Shown here: positions 52,143 through 61,018 of the stretch, piece after piece | Layout of the letters: every line of letters begins with the position of its first letter | Numbering within the stretch: position 1 is the first letter of the stretch | Source of the DNA: CALLCD01 sp039817885 | GTDB lineage: Bacteria; Pseudomonadota; Alphaproteobacteria; Caulobacterales; Hyphomonadaceae | NCBI GenBank assembly: GCA_039817885.1 | Contig: JBCBUY010000002.1 | Coordinates: 21,621 to 85,620, forward strand | Reading direction: 5' to 3' | Length of the DNA: 64,000 nt | The notes under the pieces: generated by a model | The model's input: the letters and a program-made list of their open reading frames with translations, nothing else | What the model was told of the DNA's origin: nothing | Database searches by the model: none | Made by a program: the position numbers and the translations under genes

Positions 52143-52457
52143 TCAGCCGATGACTCGCGCCACGAGGACAATGACGGTCGCCCCGACAGTGGCTTCGGCA
52201 ATGTCGGCGACGATCGGCATGCCAAATTCCGGAAGCGAGAGGTTGAAGAATTCCAACACGACAGGCCCGAGAAACGATCCCAGAACGCCCGCTATAATAT
52301 ACCGAACGATCCCTCCCTTGCCGCCGACAATCTGGCTGGCCAGCCACCCGGCAACCACGCCGATCCCGCTGCACACCAGAATTTCTTGCTGAGTGACTTG
52401 TACTCCAAGACCATCGAGAATGTTCTGAAAGCCCTGTTGAATACTTTCAAAGTCCAT
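52143..52457 (-). CDS. GlsB/YeaQ/YmgE-family membrane protein
   Basis: This protein of about 104 residues has three hydrophobic helices and the transglycosylase-associated (GlsB/YeaQ/YmgE) pattern GVVAGWLASQIVGGKGGIVRYIIAGVLGSFLG, in part. Members are stress-induced inner-membrane proteins of unknown activity. The ATG at 52457 has GGGAGCG upstream; the longer frame would need a TTG. A TTAACCAT octamer lies at 52476-52483, 18 bp before the start. Confidence 0.88.
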   Translation of the reverse strand: MDFESIQQGFQNILDGLGVQVTQQEILVCSGIGVVAGWLASQIVGGKGGIVRYIIAGVLGSFLGPVVLEFFNLSLPEFGMPIVADIAEATVGATVIVLVARVIG

Positions 52458-52619
52458 GGCGTACGCTCCCAATCGTTAACCATGTCGGAGTTTATGCGAT
52501 GACGCCGAGCCACACCAGAGGGGAGTGCTGTGGCCGCAATTTCCGGTGGGCAAGGGCCGCGAGCCCGTGTATGTGCGCCGCAGCATAATCATTTGCCTCA
52601 AAACTCTGCGGAATGTCCC

Positions 52620-54446
52620 ATGTCAGACCCGACATCTCTTCGAAACATCGCCATCATTGCCCACGTGGACCATGGCAAGACGACATTGGTGGATTGTCTC
52701 CTGAAACAGTCCGGCCTGTTCCGCGAAAACGAGGCGACGGGCGAGCGGATGATGGACTCCAATGATCTGGAGCGGGAGCGGGGGATCACGATCCTCGCCA
52801 AGACGACGTCGGTCGAGTGGGGTGAGACACGCATTAATATTGTCGATACGCCTGGCCACGCCGATTTTGGCGGCGAGGTGGAGCGGATTCTCGGCATGGT
52901 AGACGGGGCCATCGTCCTCGTGGATGCCGCAGAAGGACCGATGCCCCAGACGAAGTTTGTCGTCGGTAAAGCGCTGAAAGTCGGTCTCCGTCCGATTGTC
53001 GCCGTGAACAAGATCGACAAACCGGAGCGGCGGCCCGATGCGGTGATCGACGAGGTCTTCGATCTCTTCGCCGATCTGGGGGCCACCGACGAACAGCTCG
53101 ATTTTCCGATCCTCTACGGCTCGGCCAAAGAAGGCTGGATGTCGGCGCAGTATGAATCGCCCGCCGAGGATATGGCGGAGCTTTTCGATCTCGTTGTGAA
53201 GCATGTGCCAGAGCCGGACGTGGAGGAGGGCCCTTTCCGATTTCTGGCGACGACGATTTCGGCAGACAATTTCCTGGGTCGGATCCTGACCGGTCGAATC
53301 ACCTCCGGCGCGGTGAAGCCCAATCAGAGTTTCAAAGCCCTCGATCGTGAGGGCAATCTCGTCGAGCAAGGCCGGGTTTCAAAAGTGCTGGCCTTTCGGG
53401 GGCTCGAACGTGCCCCTATCGATGAGGCCGTGGCAGGTGACATCGTTTCGCTGGCGGGCATGACGAAGGCAACCGTTGCTGACACGCTCTGCGATGCGTC
53501 AGTGAAGGTACCGCTCGAGGCCCAGCCCATCGACCCACCAACCCTCTCCATGACATTTCGCGTGAACGATTCACCACTTGCCGGAACCGAGGGTTCCAAG
53601 GTGACGTCCCGCATGATCTGGGATCGGCTCGAGAAAGAGGCCGAAGGCAATGTCGCTCTAAAGGTCGCCCGGTCCACAGACGCCGAAGCGTTTACCGTGT
53701 CCGGACGGGGGGAGCTGCAACTCGCTGTTCTGATCGAAACCATGCGCCGGGAAGGCTTTGAGCTTGGCGTATCGCGGCCACAAGTCGTGATGCAAGAGGG
53801 CCCTGGCGGCGAAAAGCTGGAGCCGATCGAAGAAGTTGTCATCGATGTTGACGATGAGCATTCCGGCGTTGTTGTGCAGAAACTCGCCGAGCGCAAAGCC
53901 GAGATGCTGGAGATGAAACCGTCCGGCACCGGGCGGACCCGGCTTGTCTTCCACGCGCCAACACGTGGCCTGATCGGGTATCAGGGAGAACTGCTCTCGG
54001 ACACACGCGGTACGGCCATCATGAACCGGGTCTTCCATGAATACGCGCCGCACAAAGGCAAGATCCAGGGGCGTCACACCGGCGTCCTCATCGCCATGGA
54101 TAAGGGCGAGGCCGTGGCCTACGCGCTCTGGAACCTGGAGGATCGCGGGCCGATGATGATCCATCCGGGTGACAAGGTCTATCAGGGCATGATCATCGGC
54201 GAGCACAATCGCGACAACGATCTGGAAGTGAATGTGCTGAAGGGCAAGAAGCTCACCAATGTGCGGGCGTCTGGATCCGATGAAGCCGTGCGGTTGACCC
54301 CGCCCCTCAAGATGACACTGGAGCGCTCGCTGGCTTACATCGCGGACGACGAGCTGGTCGAAGTGACACCGGAGTCTATTCGGCTACGCAAGGTCCACCT
54401 TGACCCCCATGAACGGAAACGCGCCGCGAAAGCCGCGGCGGCTTAA
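52620..54446 (+). CDS. typA: Ribosome-associated GTPase TypA/BipA
   Basis: This 608-residue translational GTPase binds the ribosome, aids 50S assembly and is needed for stress and cold growth. G1 AHVDHGKTT (res. 14-22), G3 DTPGHADFGG and G4 NKID are intact, followed by the EF-G-like domains and the TypA-specific C-terminal domain (GTAIMNRVFHEYAPHKG and KLTNVRASGSDEA). Length is normal. The ATG at 52620 is chosen over the frame start at 52530. It is probably monocistronic. It meets the MerC-like gene convergently with a 4-bp overlap. Confidence 0.96.
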   Translation: MSDPTSLRNIAIIAHVDHGKTTLVDCLLKQSGLFRENEATGERMMDSNDLERERGITILAKTTSVEWGETRINIVDTPGHADFGGEVERILGMVDGAIVLVDAAEGPMPQTKFVVGKALKVGLRPIVAVNKIDKPERRPDAVIDEVFDLFADLGATDEQLDFPILYGSAKEGWMSAQYESPAEDMAELFDLVVKHVPEPDVEEGPFRFLATTISADNFLGRILTGRITSGAVKPNQSFKALDREGNLVEQGRVSKVLAFRGLERAPIDEAVAGDIVSLAGMTKATVADTLCDASVKVPLEAQPIDPPTLSMTFRVNDSPLAGTEGSKVTSRMIWDRLEKEAEGNVALKVARSTDAEAFTVSGRGELQLAVLIETMRREGFELGVSRPQVVMQEGPGGEKLEPIEEVVIDVDDEHSGVVVQKLAERKAEMLEMKPSGTGRTRLVFHAPTRGLIGYQGELLSDTRGTAIMNRVFHEYAPHKGKIQGRHTGVLIAMDKGEAVAYALWNLEDRGPMMIHPGDKVYQGMIIGEHNRDNDLEVNVLKGKKLTNVRASGSDEAVRLTPPLKMTLERSLAYIADDELVEVTPESIRLRKVHLDPHERKRAAKAAAA

Positions 54447-54808
54447 GACGTCTTTTCGCTATGGCCTCGCCAACGGATGGCGTGAGCGAGCGCCAGGAGA
54501 CTTGCGCCGGCCACAGTGAGCGGCGTTTCATAATCATGCAGAGCTTCAACGAAAGGTGCCGCGAGAAGCAGGGCCATCCCAACAATCGCCAGGCCGACAA
54601 AGCTCAGTCTGTTTCGGCCAGGCCGGCCCACCGCGATCACTGACAGGGAGATGGCCGAAGCCGCAATCGCCAGCGCACCATGCACCCACTCTTCAGAGGC
54701 CAAACCAAATATTGGAGACAGAGAGATGAACATCGGCAGGGCGAGACAGTGCAGGAGACAAAGCCCCGACAGGCCCATTGCTGCCATATCTGAAGTTCGA
54801 CCAGTCAT
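54443..54808 (-). CDS. MerC-domain membrane protein
   Basis: This 121-residue four-helix inner-membrane protein has the MerC metal-site pattern LCLLHCLALP (C17, C21) in TM1. The family includes mercury transporters, but alphaproteobacterial members without merA or merR are often next to zinc-regulated genes. Divergent 231 bp away is a His-rich periplasmic protein. A palindrome-like TTGTTATAATATCATG lies just upstream of its ribosome-binding site. A zinc-related role is inference. Confidence 0.85.
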   Translation of the reverse strand: MTGRTSDMAAMGLSGLCLLHCLALPMFISLSPIFGLASEEWVHGALAIAASAISLSVIAVGRPGRNRLSFVGLAIVGMALLLAAPFVEALHDYETPLTVAGASLLALAHAIRWRGHSEKTS

Positions 54809-54818
54809 GTCTTCGCCT

Positions 54819-54834
54819 TTGTTATAATATCATG
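54819..54834. promoter_or_regulatory. Possible Zur-type box upstream of the MerC-like gene
   Basis: TTGTTATAATATCATG is an imperfect AT-rich palindrome around a central A, with GTTATAATAT in common with Zur-type boxes as I recall them from Alphaproteobacteria. It is 11 bp upstream of the MerC-like start and could cover its -10 region. The rest of 54835-55038 contains a second AT-rich stretch (TATC-N9-GATA near 55003-55023) just before the His-rich gene. Confidence 0.35.
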
Positions 54835-55038
54835 TGTCGGTACGGGGTCTGGCAGCGGAAAACAAGTGAGAATTGCTGACGGCATCACGAGCGCGCGACC
54901 AATGCACAAAAATGCACACTCGTAATTGTATAACTCAGCCGCTTTAAGGTACCGAGCCTGAGCTGTGCTGCCATTGTCAGCACGCCGGCAAAGCCTTTTG
55001 CCGATATCTAATATACTGATACGATAAGGTTTTCTCCT

Positions 55039-55443
55039 ATGAAAAAAGTTCTGATGGCCACCAGTCTGCTGGTGGCGGGGACCGCAAGTGCCCACGAAGT
55101 CATCCATTTAGATCACGCAGAAACGCATATTGCTGGCGACGGGCACATCGCCATCAACCACGACGGTCATATAGACCATCTCCACGATGGTCATTTGCAC
55201 CATGCGCACGGAGCGCATGTCGATGAACATGTCATCGCCGTGAGTGCCATCAATCCGGTGGCAGAAGAAATTGTCAGCAGCGTTGATGATGCGGGGCACA
55301 CGCATTCAGCCGATGACAGCGCCCATCCGCGTATTCAGCATGGTGACCATTTCGATTATTTGCACAACGGCCGTCTGCACTATGTACACGGTGACCATGT
55401 CGACGATCATGGACCGATAGACGTCATTTCTGCAGCACCATAG
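55039..55443 (+). CDS. Histidine-rich periplasmic metal-binding protein
   Basis: This 134-residue protein has a signal peptide (MKKVLMATSLLVAGTASA). The mature chain is extremely rich in His and Asp, with repeated H-x-D-H and H-D-G-H units such as HIDHLHDGHLHHAHGAH and a second, related stretch near the C-terminus (RIQHGDHFDYLHNGRLHYVHGDH, in part). This suggests binding of zinc or another divalent metal in the periplasm. The two His-rich stretches look like diverged copies. TTCTCCT precedes the start rather than a good Shine-Dalgarno. Function is inferred from composition. Confidence 0.8.
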   Translation: MKKVLMATSLLVAGTASAHEVIHLDHAETHIAGDGHIAINHDGHIDHLHDGHLHHAHGAHVDEHVIAVSAINPVAEEIVSSVDDAGHTHSADDSAHPRIQHGDHFDYLHNGRLHYVHGDHVDDHGPIDVISAAP

Positions 55444-55463
55444 CGCCGCGAACGCATCTGCGA

Positions 55464-56291
55464 TCACTCGCGCTGTCTGTCCTGCACCCGCGCGTGGACA
55501 AGACTGGGGGCTAGCCGGTTCCTCATGGGGCGAATGAGAGACAGAATGCTGTAGACACGCATCGCCTGCGGATAAGGCTTTGCATAGGTCTGAATCGTGA
55601 CGGGTTCCATATTCGGAATGGCGCGAACAAAGGCCGGCAATCGTTCGATCGAAATACCCCAGGGCATTTTTGGCGTCCGATAGCTCTCTGTGAGATCGTA
55701 ACCCTCCATGGTTCTTTTAGAGAACCATGGAGGGATCGCGTCGAAGAATATTTCCGCGCCAGGGAACCGCTCGGCAATCTCTGTGAGAAGGTTGATGACG
55801 TCAGACTTCGTGAAGTACATCAACAGCCCCATCATCGAGACGAACGGTGTCAGCCCCGTCGGAACTTCATCCATCCAGCCGGTGTCGAGTGCCGAATAGG
55901 CAAGTGGCGTCATAGATTTGCCCTGGGGCAGCAATGATTGGCGTACATCGATCGCGGCAGACACATCGACGCTGAACCAGGGAACATTCGGCTCTCCTAG
56001 CCGCCAATATTGTGTCTCCAGACCTTCGCCCAGTGCCACGACACACGCTGCTTCACCATGCCGAGTTAGAAAGTCCGACACGAGATCGTCGCCAACGCGA
56101 GATCGGATACCATGCCCACGATTTGGCTTTTTAAAGCTCGCCGCAAAGTCGTACTCGATGTCCTCGACAAGGTTGATTGACCAAGGGTCGTCAATCAGCC
56201 GGTCTTTGCGCTTTGCTTCATAGGCTCTGTTCCAGAGCGGCCAGAGCATCGTCTCCGGTACGCCATCCAATGACACTTTTGCCATCTGCAA
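55464..56291 (-). CDS. LCMT/TcmP-type class I O-methyltransferase
   Basis: This 275-residue SAM methyltransferase of the leucine carboxyl methyltransferase (Ppm1/TcmP) family has VVALGEGLETQYWRLG as the SAM-binding motif, FSVDVSAAIDVRQ after it, and SMMGLLMYFTKSDVINLL (in part) and FDAIPPWFSKRT later. Polyketide O-methyltransferase TcmP is the best known relative; the substrate here is unknown. A perfect 14-bp inverted repeat falls inside the PPWFSKRTMEG coding region. Confidence 0.86.
   Translation of the reverse strand: MQMAKVSLDGVPETMLWPLWNRAYEAKRKDRLIDDPWSINLVEDIEYDFAASFKKPNRGHGIRSRVGDDLVSDFLTRHGEAACVVALGEGLETQYWRLGEPNVPWFSVDVSAAIDVRQSLLPQGKSMTPLAYSALDTGWMDEVPTGLTPFVSMMGLLMYFTKSDVINLLTEIAERFPGAEIFFDAIPPWFSKRTMEGYDLTESYRTPKMPWGISIERLPAFVRAIPNMEPVTIQTYAKPYPQAMRVYSILSLIRPMRNRLAPSLVHARVQDRQRE
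55702..55734. repeat. Perfect 14-bp inverted repeat inside a coding sequence
   Basis: CCCTCCATGGTTCT (55702-55715), a 5-nt spacer TTTAG, and AGAACCATGGAGGG (55721-55734). It lies inside the LCMT-type methyltransferase gene. In the mRNA it would form a very stable hairpin. Confidence 0.9.
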
Positions 56292-56465
56292 TCCCCGAAA
56301 TCCAGTTTTCGCTGTATGCTTCGATCACCTTACCCGATCGGCCACCAAAATGCAAATGATTTGCAAGTGCAATCAGGAATTATATTTGGTGCCCGTCACC
56401 AGCGGCAAGGCATCGTCCGCCTACAGACAGATTATAGGGTGCTGAGGCTGTCTCTTCGCCGGTCT

Positions 56466-57110
56466 TTAGCCGGTCCGTTCGAAGACGAAGGATACATTCA
56501 CCGGGACGACGGGCGTGATCGCGTCCAGCCCGGCCAGCGCTTGCAGCTCGCCAAGTCCATCGATCAAGTTGAAATCATCCGGATAGAGGATGAGCGGCGC
56601 ATTGCTGTCCACGAGGACTTTATTGACCCCGAGGCGCGTGACCGAGGCATCGAAGTCATAGGCGGCAGTTTCGCCATGCAGGGAAATGTCGAACCGAACA
56701 GGCACCTCAACGCTGCTGCCGATATCGATATTGGTGAATTGTTCCATATCAAGCGACGTGGTGGCTGTGGCTGTCGGATAGGTCTCTGTTTCAAAGAACA
56801 CTGTTCGCATCCGTTCATTGCGGATATCGACATTGGTGTTGACGCTGTTGAGATCAATCGAGATCTCAGCCGTGCCATCCTCGCCGACAGACCCGGACAC
56901 GGTGCCGAATGAGTTTATCTCGGCAACATTACCGCTCTTTATGGAGAGGTAAGTCAGCGCCGAGGCATCAGAAGACAGGGTCCATGGTCCGCTGAGCGCA
57001 GCCTCTACGACGGGCGGGGCAACCGGAGGAGGGGTGTCAGGGGCCGAACAGGCCGTCACCGCGGCGATGGCCATGACACCTGGGCTGATCTGTCTCGTCA
57101 CATATGCCAT
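56466..57110 (-). CDS. YceI-like lipoprotein
   Basis: This 214-residue protein has a lipobox-like VTAC (Cys at residue 21) followed by a Pro-rich linker. A YceI-type lipocalin-like domain runs from about residue 40: LSSDASALTYLSIKSG, VSGSVGEDGTAEISIDLNSV (in part), and RNERMRTVFFETETYP, the family's hallmark. YceI proteins bind isoprenoid or similar hydrophobic molecules in the periplasm. The alternative start at MAIAAVT is weaker. The gene stands alone. Confidence 0.88.
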   Translation of the reverse strand: MAYVTRQISPGVMAIAAVTACSAPDTPPPVAPPVVEAALSGPWTLSSDASALTYLSIKSGNVAEINSFGTVSGSVGEDGTAEISIDLNSVNTNVDIRNERMRTVFFETETYPTATATTSLDMEQFTNIDIGSSVEVPVRFDISLHGETAAYDFDASVTRLGVNKVLVDSNAPLILYPDDFNLIDGLGELQALAGLDAITPVVPVNVSFVFERTG

Positions 57111-57189
57111 ATTCGGCTCCCGATGATTGCTTCAGAATAGCTCTACTCGACTATCTGTGGCTGTGTCGCGCAAAATCAATTGATGCAAA

Positions 57190-58083
57190 TCACGCCTTCT
57201 CGATCTCAACCACATGGGGGAAGGGAATGGAAATACCGCCCGCATCGAAGCCTTCTTTCACAGAGCGAAGCAGGTCGAAACGAACATCCCAATAATGCTC
57301 CGGATCGCACCAGACCCGCAATTGGATATCGACAGAACTGTCATTGAGACAGCTGACCCGTGTCCACGGGTCCCGGCCATCGCCGGAGACGACCAGTTTA
57401 TGCCCGCTCGCTTCGCGTTTGATAATCTCCATGGCTTTAGCGATATCGTCGCCATAATCAATGCCGAAATCGATATCGCACCGTCGGACGCCGAGAGACG
57501 AATAATTGCGTATCGTGGCGGCCCGCACATCATTATTTGTGAGGATCACCTTTATATTGTCGAGGGTGCGCAGCGTCGTCTGGAATATATTTAAGTCCTC
57601 AACATGGCCTTCTTCACCGTTGAGCTCGACATAATCGCCAATCTTATACGGGCGAAGAATGATCAATAAGAGACCGGCTGCGACATTGCTCATCGATCCC
57701 TGAAGGGCAAGGCCAATGGCAAGGGTCATCGCTGAGAACACGACGAAGATCGATGCGATCTCGACGCCAAGGATCGACACCGCAAACAGGAAGACGCCGC
57801 CAATGATCATATAGCGGACTGCATTGGCGATAAACGCGCCGAGCGTCGTGTCGATACTGGCCACGGCATCTGTCCGCTTACGGACCGCCCGGTAAACGCG
57901 CCCGGCAATCCAAGAGCCGATATATAATACAAGGCCGGCAGCAATAAGCCGCGGCGCAAATGTGATCGAGGAATCAACCACGAGCTGGCTGTAATAATTG
58001 GCCGTATCGGTCAGTCCCTGCTCGGTCAGCTCAAAAGGGGGAGGGCCACTACCGAGAACGGAGTCAATTTCGTCGTCAGGCAT
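57190..58083 (-). CDS. MscS-family mechanosensitive channel (second of a tandem pair)
   Basis: This protein of about 297 residues has three TM helices. The MscS pore helix and following beta-domain are visible as AMTLAIGLALQGSMSNVAAGLLL (in part), then RPYKIGDYVELNGEEGHVEDL (in part). The start at 58083 overlaps the 3' end of the upstream paralogue by 8 bp, so the two are coupled. The N-terminus carries an acidic 30-residue extension absent from the other copy. It gates ion release on hypo-osmotic shock. Confidence 0.92.
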   Translation of the reverse strand: MPDDEIDSVLGSGPPPFELTEQGLTDTANYYSQLVVDSSITFAPRLIAAGLVLYIGSWIAGRVYRAVRKRTDAVASIDTTLGAFIANAVRYMIIGGVFLFAVSILGVEIASIFVVFSAMTLAIGLALQGSMSNVAAGLLLIILRPYKIGDYVELNGEEGHVEDLNIFQTTLRTLDNIKVILTNNDVRAATIRNYSSLGVRRCDIDFGIDYGDDIAKAMEIIKREASGHKLVVSGDGRDPWTRVSCLNDSSVDIQLRVWCDPEHYWDVRFDLLRSVKEGFDAGGISIPFPHVVEIEKA

Positions 58084-58909
58084 GAACGGTTCTCTTGATG
58101 ATCGTGTTGTGTTCGTAAGGGATTTCAACGCCTGCGGCATCAAAGGCGTGCTTTACGCGCTCGGAAATATCCATCTGGATCTTTCGATGGTCGTCAGCGT
58201 CGCACCATAATCGAAGCTGCAAAACCACTGAGCTGTCTCCCAGGTCGACAACCATCGCAGCGGGCGCTGGAGTGCTCCGTATGCGATCATCATCCCTGGT
58301 GACACCTATAAGGGCGTCAATCGCTTGGCCGATATTGGCCCCATAGGCAATTCCAAAATCCATATCGAGCCGGCGATCACCAAAGGCGTAGAAGTTCTTG
58401 ATCGTATTGCCGAGCGCGTCGGAATTGGAGATGACGAGTTCGATATTGTCTCGGGTTACAAGGCGGGTGGCGAACAAGCCGAGATCGGTCACCACACCTT
58501 TCTCGCCATTTAACTCCACCTCGTCGCCGACTTTGTAGGGGCGGAAAACGGCAAGCACGATTCCGCTCGCCACATCGCCGAGTGTGTCCTGCAAGGCAAA
58601 GCCGAGGGCGATGAAAAGCGATGCGACAATTGTCGCAAGAAAAGCGAGATTAATATTGAGCGCCGACAGGGCGGCAATGATGACGGCAAGCGTGCCGGCA
58701 AACAGGACCACTGATCCGAAAAAGCGCGCCAGCGTTTCATCTATGGTCTGAACACGGGCGGAGGCTTTGACGGTCGCGCGCGAAAGACTGCCGACAATGG
58801 CGCGGCCAATAAGCAAAATCGCCAGAGCCAGAAGCACGCTTGGCGCAAATTCAATGATCACATTCGGCAGCGATTCAAGCCGTGCTCTTAGAAGGTCAAT
58901 AATGTCCAC
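58076..58909 (-). CDS. MscS-family mechanosensitive channel (first of a tandem pair)
   Basis: This is 277 residues with three TM helices. It has the pore helix ATIVASLFIALGFALQDTLGDVASG (in part) and the beta-domain RPYKVGDEVELNGEKGVVTDL (in part). It is clearly paralogous to the next gene (same RPYK-x-GD-x-VELNGE block, same C-terminal V/ISIPFP or VEIPYEH ending) but not nearly identical. The pair may form homo- or hetero-heptamers; hetero-assembly is inference. Confidence 0.92.
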   Translation of the reverse strand: MDIIDLLRARLESLPNVIIEFAPSVLLALAILLIGRAIVGSLSRATVKASARVQTIDETLARFFGSVVLFAGTLAVIIAALSALNINLAFLATIVASLFIALGFALQDTLGDVASGIVLAVFRPYKVGDEVELNGEKGVVTDLGLFATRLVTRDNIELVISNSDALGNTIKNFYAFGDRRLDMDFGIAYGANIGQAIDALIGVTRDDDRIRSTPAPAAMVVDLGDSSVVLQLRLWCDADDHRKIQMDISERVKHAFDAAGVEIPYEHNTIIKRTVHA

Positions 58910-59064
58910 CGCGCCCTCATCTCAAAAAGGATCTTCGAAGCCAGTCATTCACTTTCAGTGTGCGAAGAATCTTCCTGAGAGGTCAAGCCGCCAACATGAG
59001 CGACGCTGGAAGCGGGGCCGAAGGCGCGCAGGCCCATGTGGCAGGCACCGGGAAAAGGTGTTTG

Positions 59065-60033
59065 TCAGCTTATCAGGGTTTTACGATACTTGCCGGGTGT
59101 AATTCCGAGCTTGTCCGAAAACACTGTCGTCATATGGGATTGGCTGGCAAAGCCGCACTCATATGCGATTTCAGCAATCGTTTTCGAGCTGGATTCGAGC
59201 AACGTTCTGGCGCGCCCGATGCGCCGCATAAGTATGTAACGATAGGGGGTCTCACCCGTTGTTGCTTTGAACGCACGGGCCATTTGCAGCGGGCTTCGAT
59301 CAAGCACGCTTGCAAGGTCTGTCAGTGAAAAACTGCTTCCGAGTTGAGTGTCTATATAGTCATTCAGGTTGCGCAATTCGCGTTCATCAAGATTGGCGGC
59401 GCTGCCGCTAATAATCGCCTTATCCGAATAGGCCATCAGTATCTCAAGCGCGATGCGGAGATTGTTCGCCTCGGCAAGGACCTTCCAGCCGGCATCCTTT
59501 GAGGCTTGGATGCGGTATTGTTCTTCAACGAGACGAGCCAGTCTTGGACGGCACACATTGGTCATCGGCACGATACTGTCGAGTGTTGGAAGGTGAGGTT
59601 CCAACTGCGCAACGCGGTCGAATATCGAGGAATCGATCAGAAGCATGGTGTTCTCGACCCATCCTTCAAGTCGGTATTCCTGATCCACGGTCGGCGGACA
59701 AATAGTAATGTGTCCGGGCACCAGACTGGTTTGCCGTTCGACGCCGTCATAACTCGCTGAAAGGTCCCCTGCGCAATCATGCTGAAGGGTGAGAGTGACA
59801 AAGCTATTTTTCGGAATGCGGGACGTATGTGTGCCGACGGCCCCTTTCAGAACCCTGACACTGCGCTGATCGCCTGTATCGGAATTGGCGGCGTCAGCAT
59901 CGTCAGCGACTTCACCATCAAAGTGAATCCAGTCTTCGGAAACAACCTTGCGCTGCAGATTTGCAGCCGGTTTGGCTGGCTCGCCAAGAGCTGTGCGCGC
60001 AAGGCGTCTCTTATCTGCAAGGTCTTCCCTCAT
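59065..60033 (-). CDS. AraC-family transcriptional regulator
   Basis: This is 322 residues. The N-terminal half (res. 40-200) is a cupin-like sensor with GHITICPPTVDQEYRLEG-type strands. The C-terminal half is the AraC double helix-turn-helix: FSLTDLASVLDRSPLQMARAFKATTG (in part) and TIAEIAYECGFASQSHMTTVFSDKLGITPGKYR (in part). The ligand is unknown. It is divergent from an SDR gene 179 bp away, its most likely target. The intergenic DNA is AT-rich. Confidence 0.92.
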   Translation of the reverse strand: MREDLADKRRLARTALGEPAKPAANLQRKVVSEDWIHFDGEVADDADAANSDTGDQRSVRVLKGAVGTHTSRIPKNSFVTLTLQHDCAGDLSASYDGVERQTSLVPGHITICPPTVDQEYRLEGWVENTMLLIDSSIFDRVAQLEPHLPTLDSIVPMTNVCRPRLARLVEEQYRIQASKDAGWKVLAEANNLRIALEILMAYSDKAIISGSAANLDERELRNLNDYIDTQLGSSFSLTDLASVLDRSPLQMARAFKATTGETPYRYILMRRIGRARTLLESSSKTIAEIAYECGFASQSHMTTVFSDKLGITPGKYRKTLIS

Positions 60034-60211
60034 ACTCTGAAGTTAACACAATTAGGCCTAAGTGACTTTCAGTTAGGTCGATTTTTTTCAAATTCCTGCT
60101 TCTGGACGCCTAAGTGCATGCAAAGTATGGGTATTTTCTTCAATTTTTTGGCAAAAAAATTCTCTAATTCACCAATCATGGAATGAAATTCCAAATCGAG
60201 AAGGATATCGC

Positions 60212-61018
60212 ATGACCCCCAAGAGTGTTTTGATCACCGGCGCGTCTGCTGGAATTGGAGCCGAGTTTGCCCGGCAATACGCTGCGCGCGGCTGGAATGT
60301 GGCTTTGACGGCGCGCCGGAAAGACCGGTTGGATGACCTCGCGAAGGAGCTGGAGACGACCCACCGGATTGAGACCCTGACCATCGAAGCGGATCTGGCA
60401 AGGCCAGGGGCTGTGGATGATATCATCACCGCCCTTATGGACGCCGATTGGTTGATCGATGGGCTGGTAAACAATGCGGGCTATGGCCTGCCAGGAACTT
60501 TTACAAATACGAGCTGGGAGGATCAGGCGGCCTTCATACGAGTGCTCTATACCGCACCCTGCGAGCTTGTGCACAAGCTCCTGCCGGGCATGGTTGAGCG
60601 TAAATTCGGCCGCATCATCAATGTCGCCTCGCTCGCCGGTTATGCGGCAGGATCAAACGGTCATACGCTATATGGGTCGGTGAAGGCTGGCATGATCAAG
60701 TTTTCAGAGAGCATTCAGGCGGAGTCCAATGCGGCAGGATGGGGGGTCAATTGCTCTGCATTGTGCCCTGGTTTTACCTGGTCTGAGTTTCATGACGTGA
60801 ACGGAACCCGTACCCAGACAGATCAAATGCCGAAATGGATGTGGATGGATGCCGGCCCCGTCGTGCAAGCGGGCATCGAAGCTGTAGAGAAAGGGGCTCC
60901 CGTGCGGGTGCCTGGGGGCGTCAACAAATTCCTGGCGACCTTGACCCGGGTGCTACCGGAGCCTGTCGGGCGGACTATGGTGCAGGCGCAGTCGCGGCAA
61001 TTTCGGCGGACGGAGTAG
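60212..61018 (+). CDS. SDR family oxidoreductase
   Basis: This 268-residue short-chain dehydrogenase has the NAD(P)-binding motif TGASAGIGAEFA (res. 9-20), then NNAGYGLPG, and the catalytic Ser and Tyr/Lys in NVASLAGYAAG and LYGSVKAGM. ARRKDR after strand 2 favours NADP(H). AAGGA precedes the ATG. It is divergent from the AraC regulator and probably controlled by it. The substrate is unknown. The 3' end overlaps the convergent nuclease gene by 44 bp. Confidence 0.93.
   Translation: MTPKSVLITGASAGIGAEFARQYAARGWNVALTARRKDRLDDLAKELETTHRIETLTIEADLARPGAVDDIITALMDADWLIDGLVNNAGYGLPGTFTNTSWEDQAAFIRVLYTAPCELVHKLLPGMVERKFGRIINVASLAGYAAGSNGHTLYGSVKAGMIKFSESIQAESNAAGWGVNCSALCPGFTWSEFHDVNGTRTQTDQMPKWMWMDAGPVVQAGIEAVEKGAPVRVPGGVNKFLATLTRVLPEPVGRTMVQAQSRQFRRTE

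Noticed and set aside
52476..52483. TTAACCAT, a CtrA half-site-like octamer upstream of the GlsB/YeaQ-like gene
   Set aside because: Only one half-site is present; the second TTAA at 7-bp spacing is missing, so chance cannot be excluded.
54805..55107. A 100-codon minus-strand frame between the MerC-like and His-rich genes
   Set aside because: It starts inside the signal peptide region of the His-rich gene and spans the shared promoter region. The protein has no family-like features.
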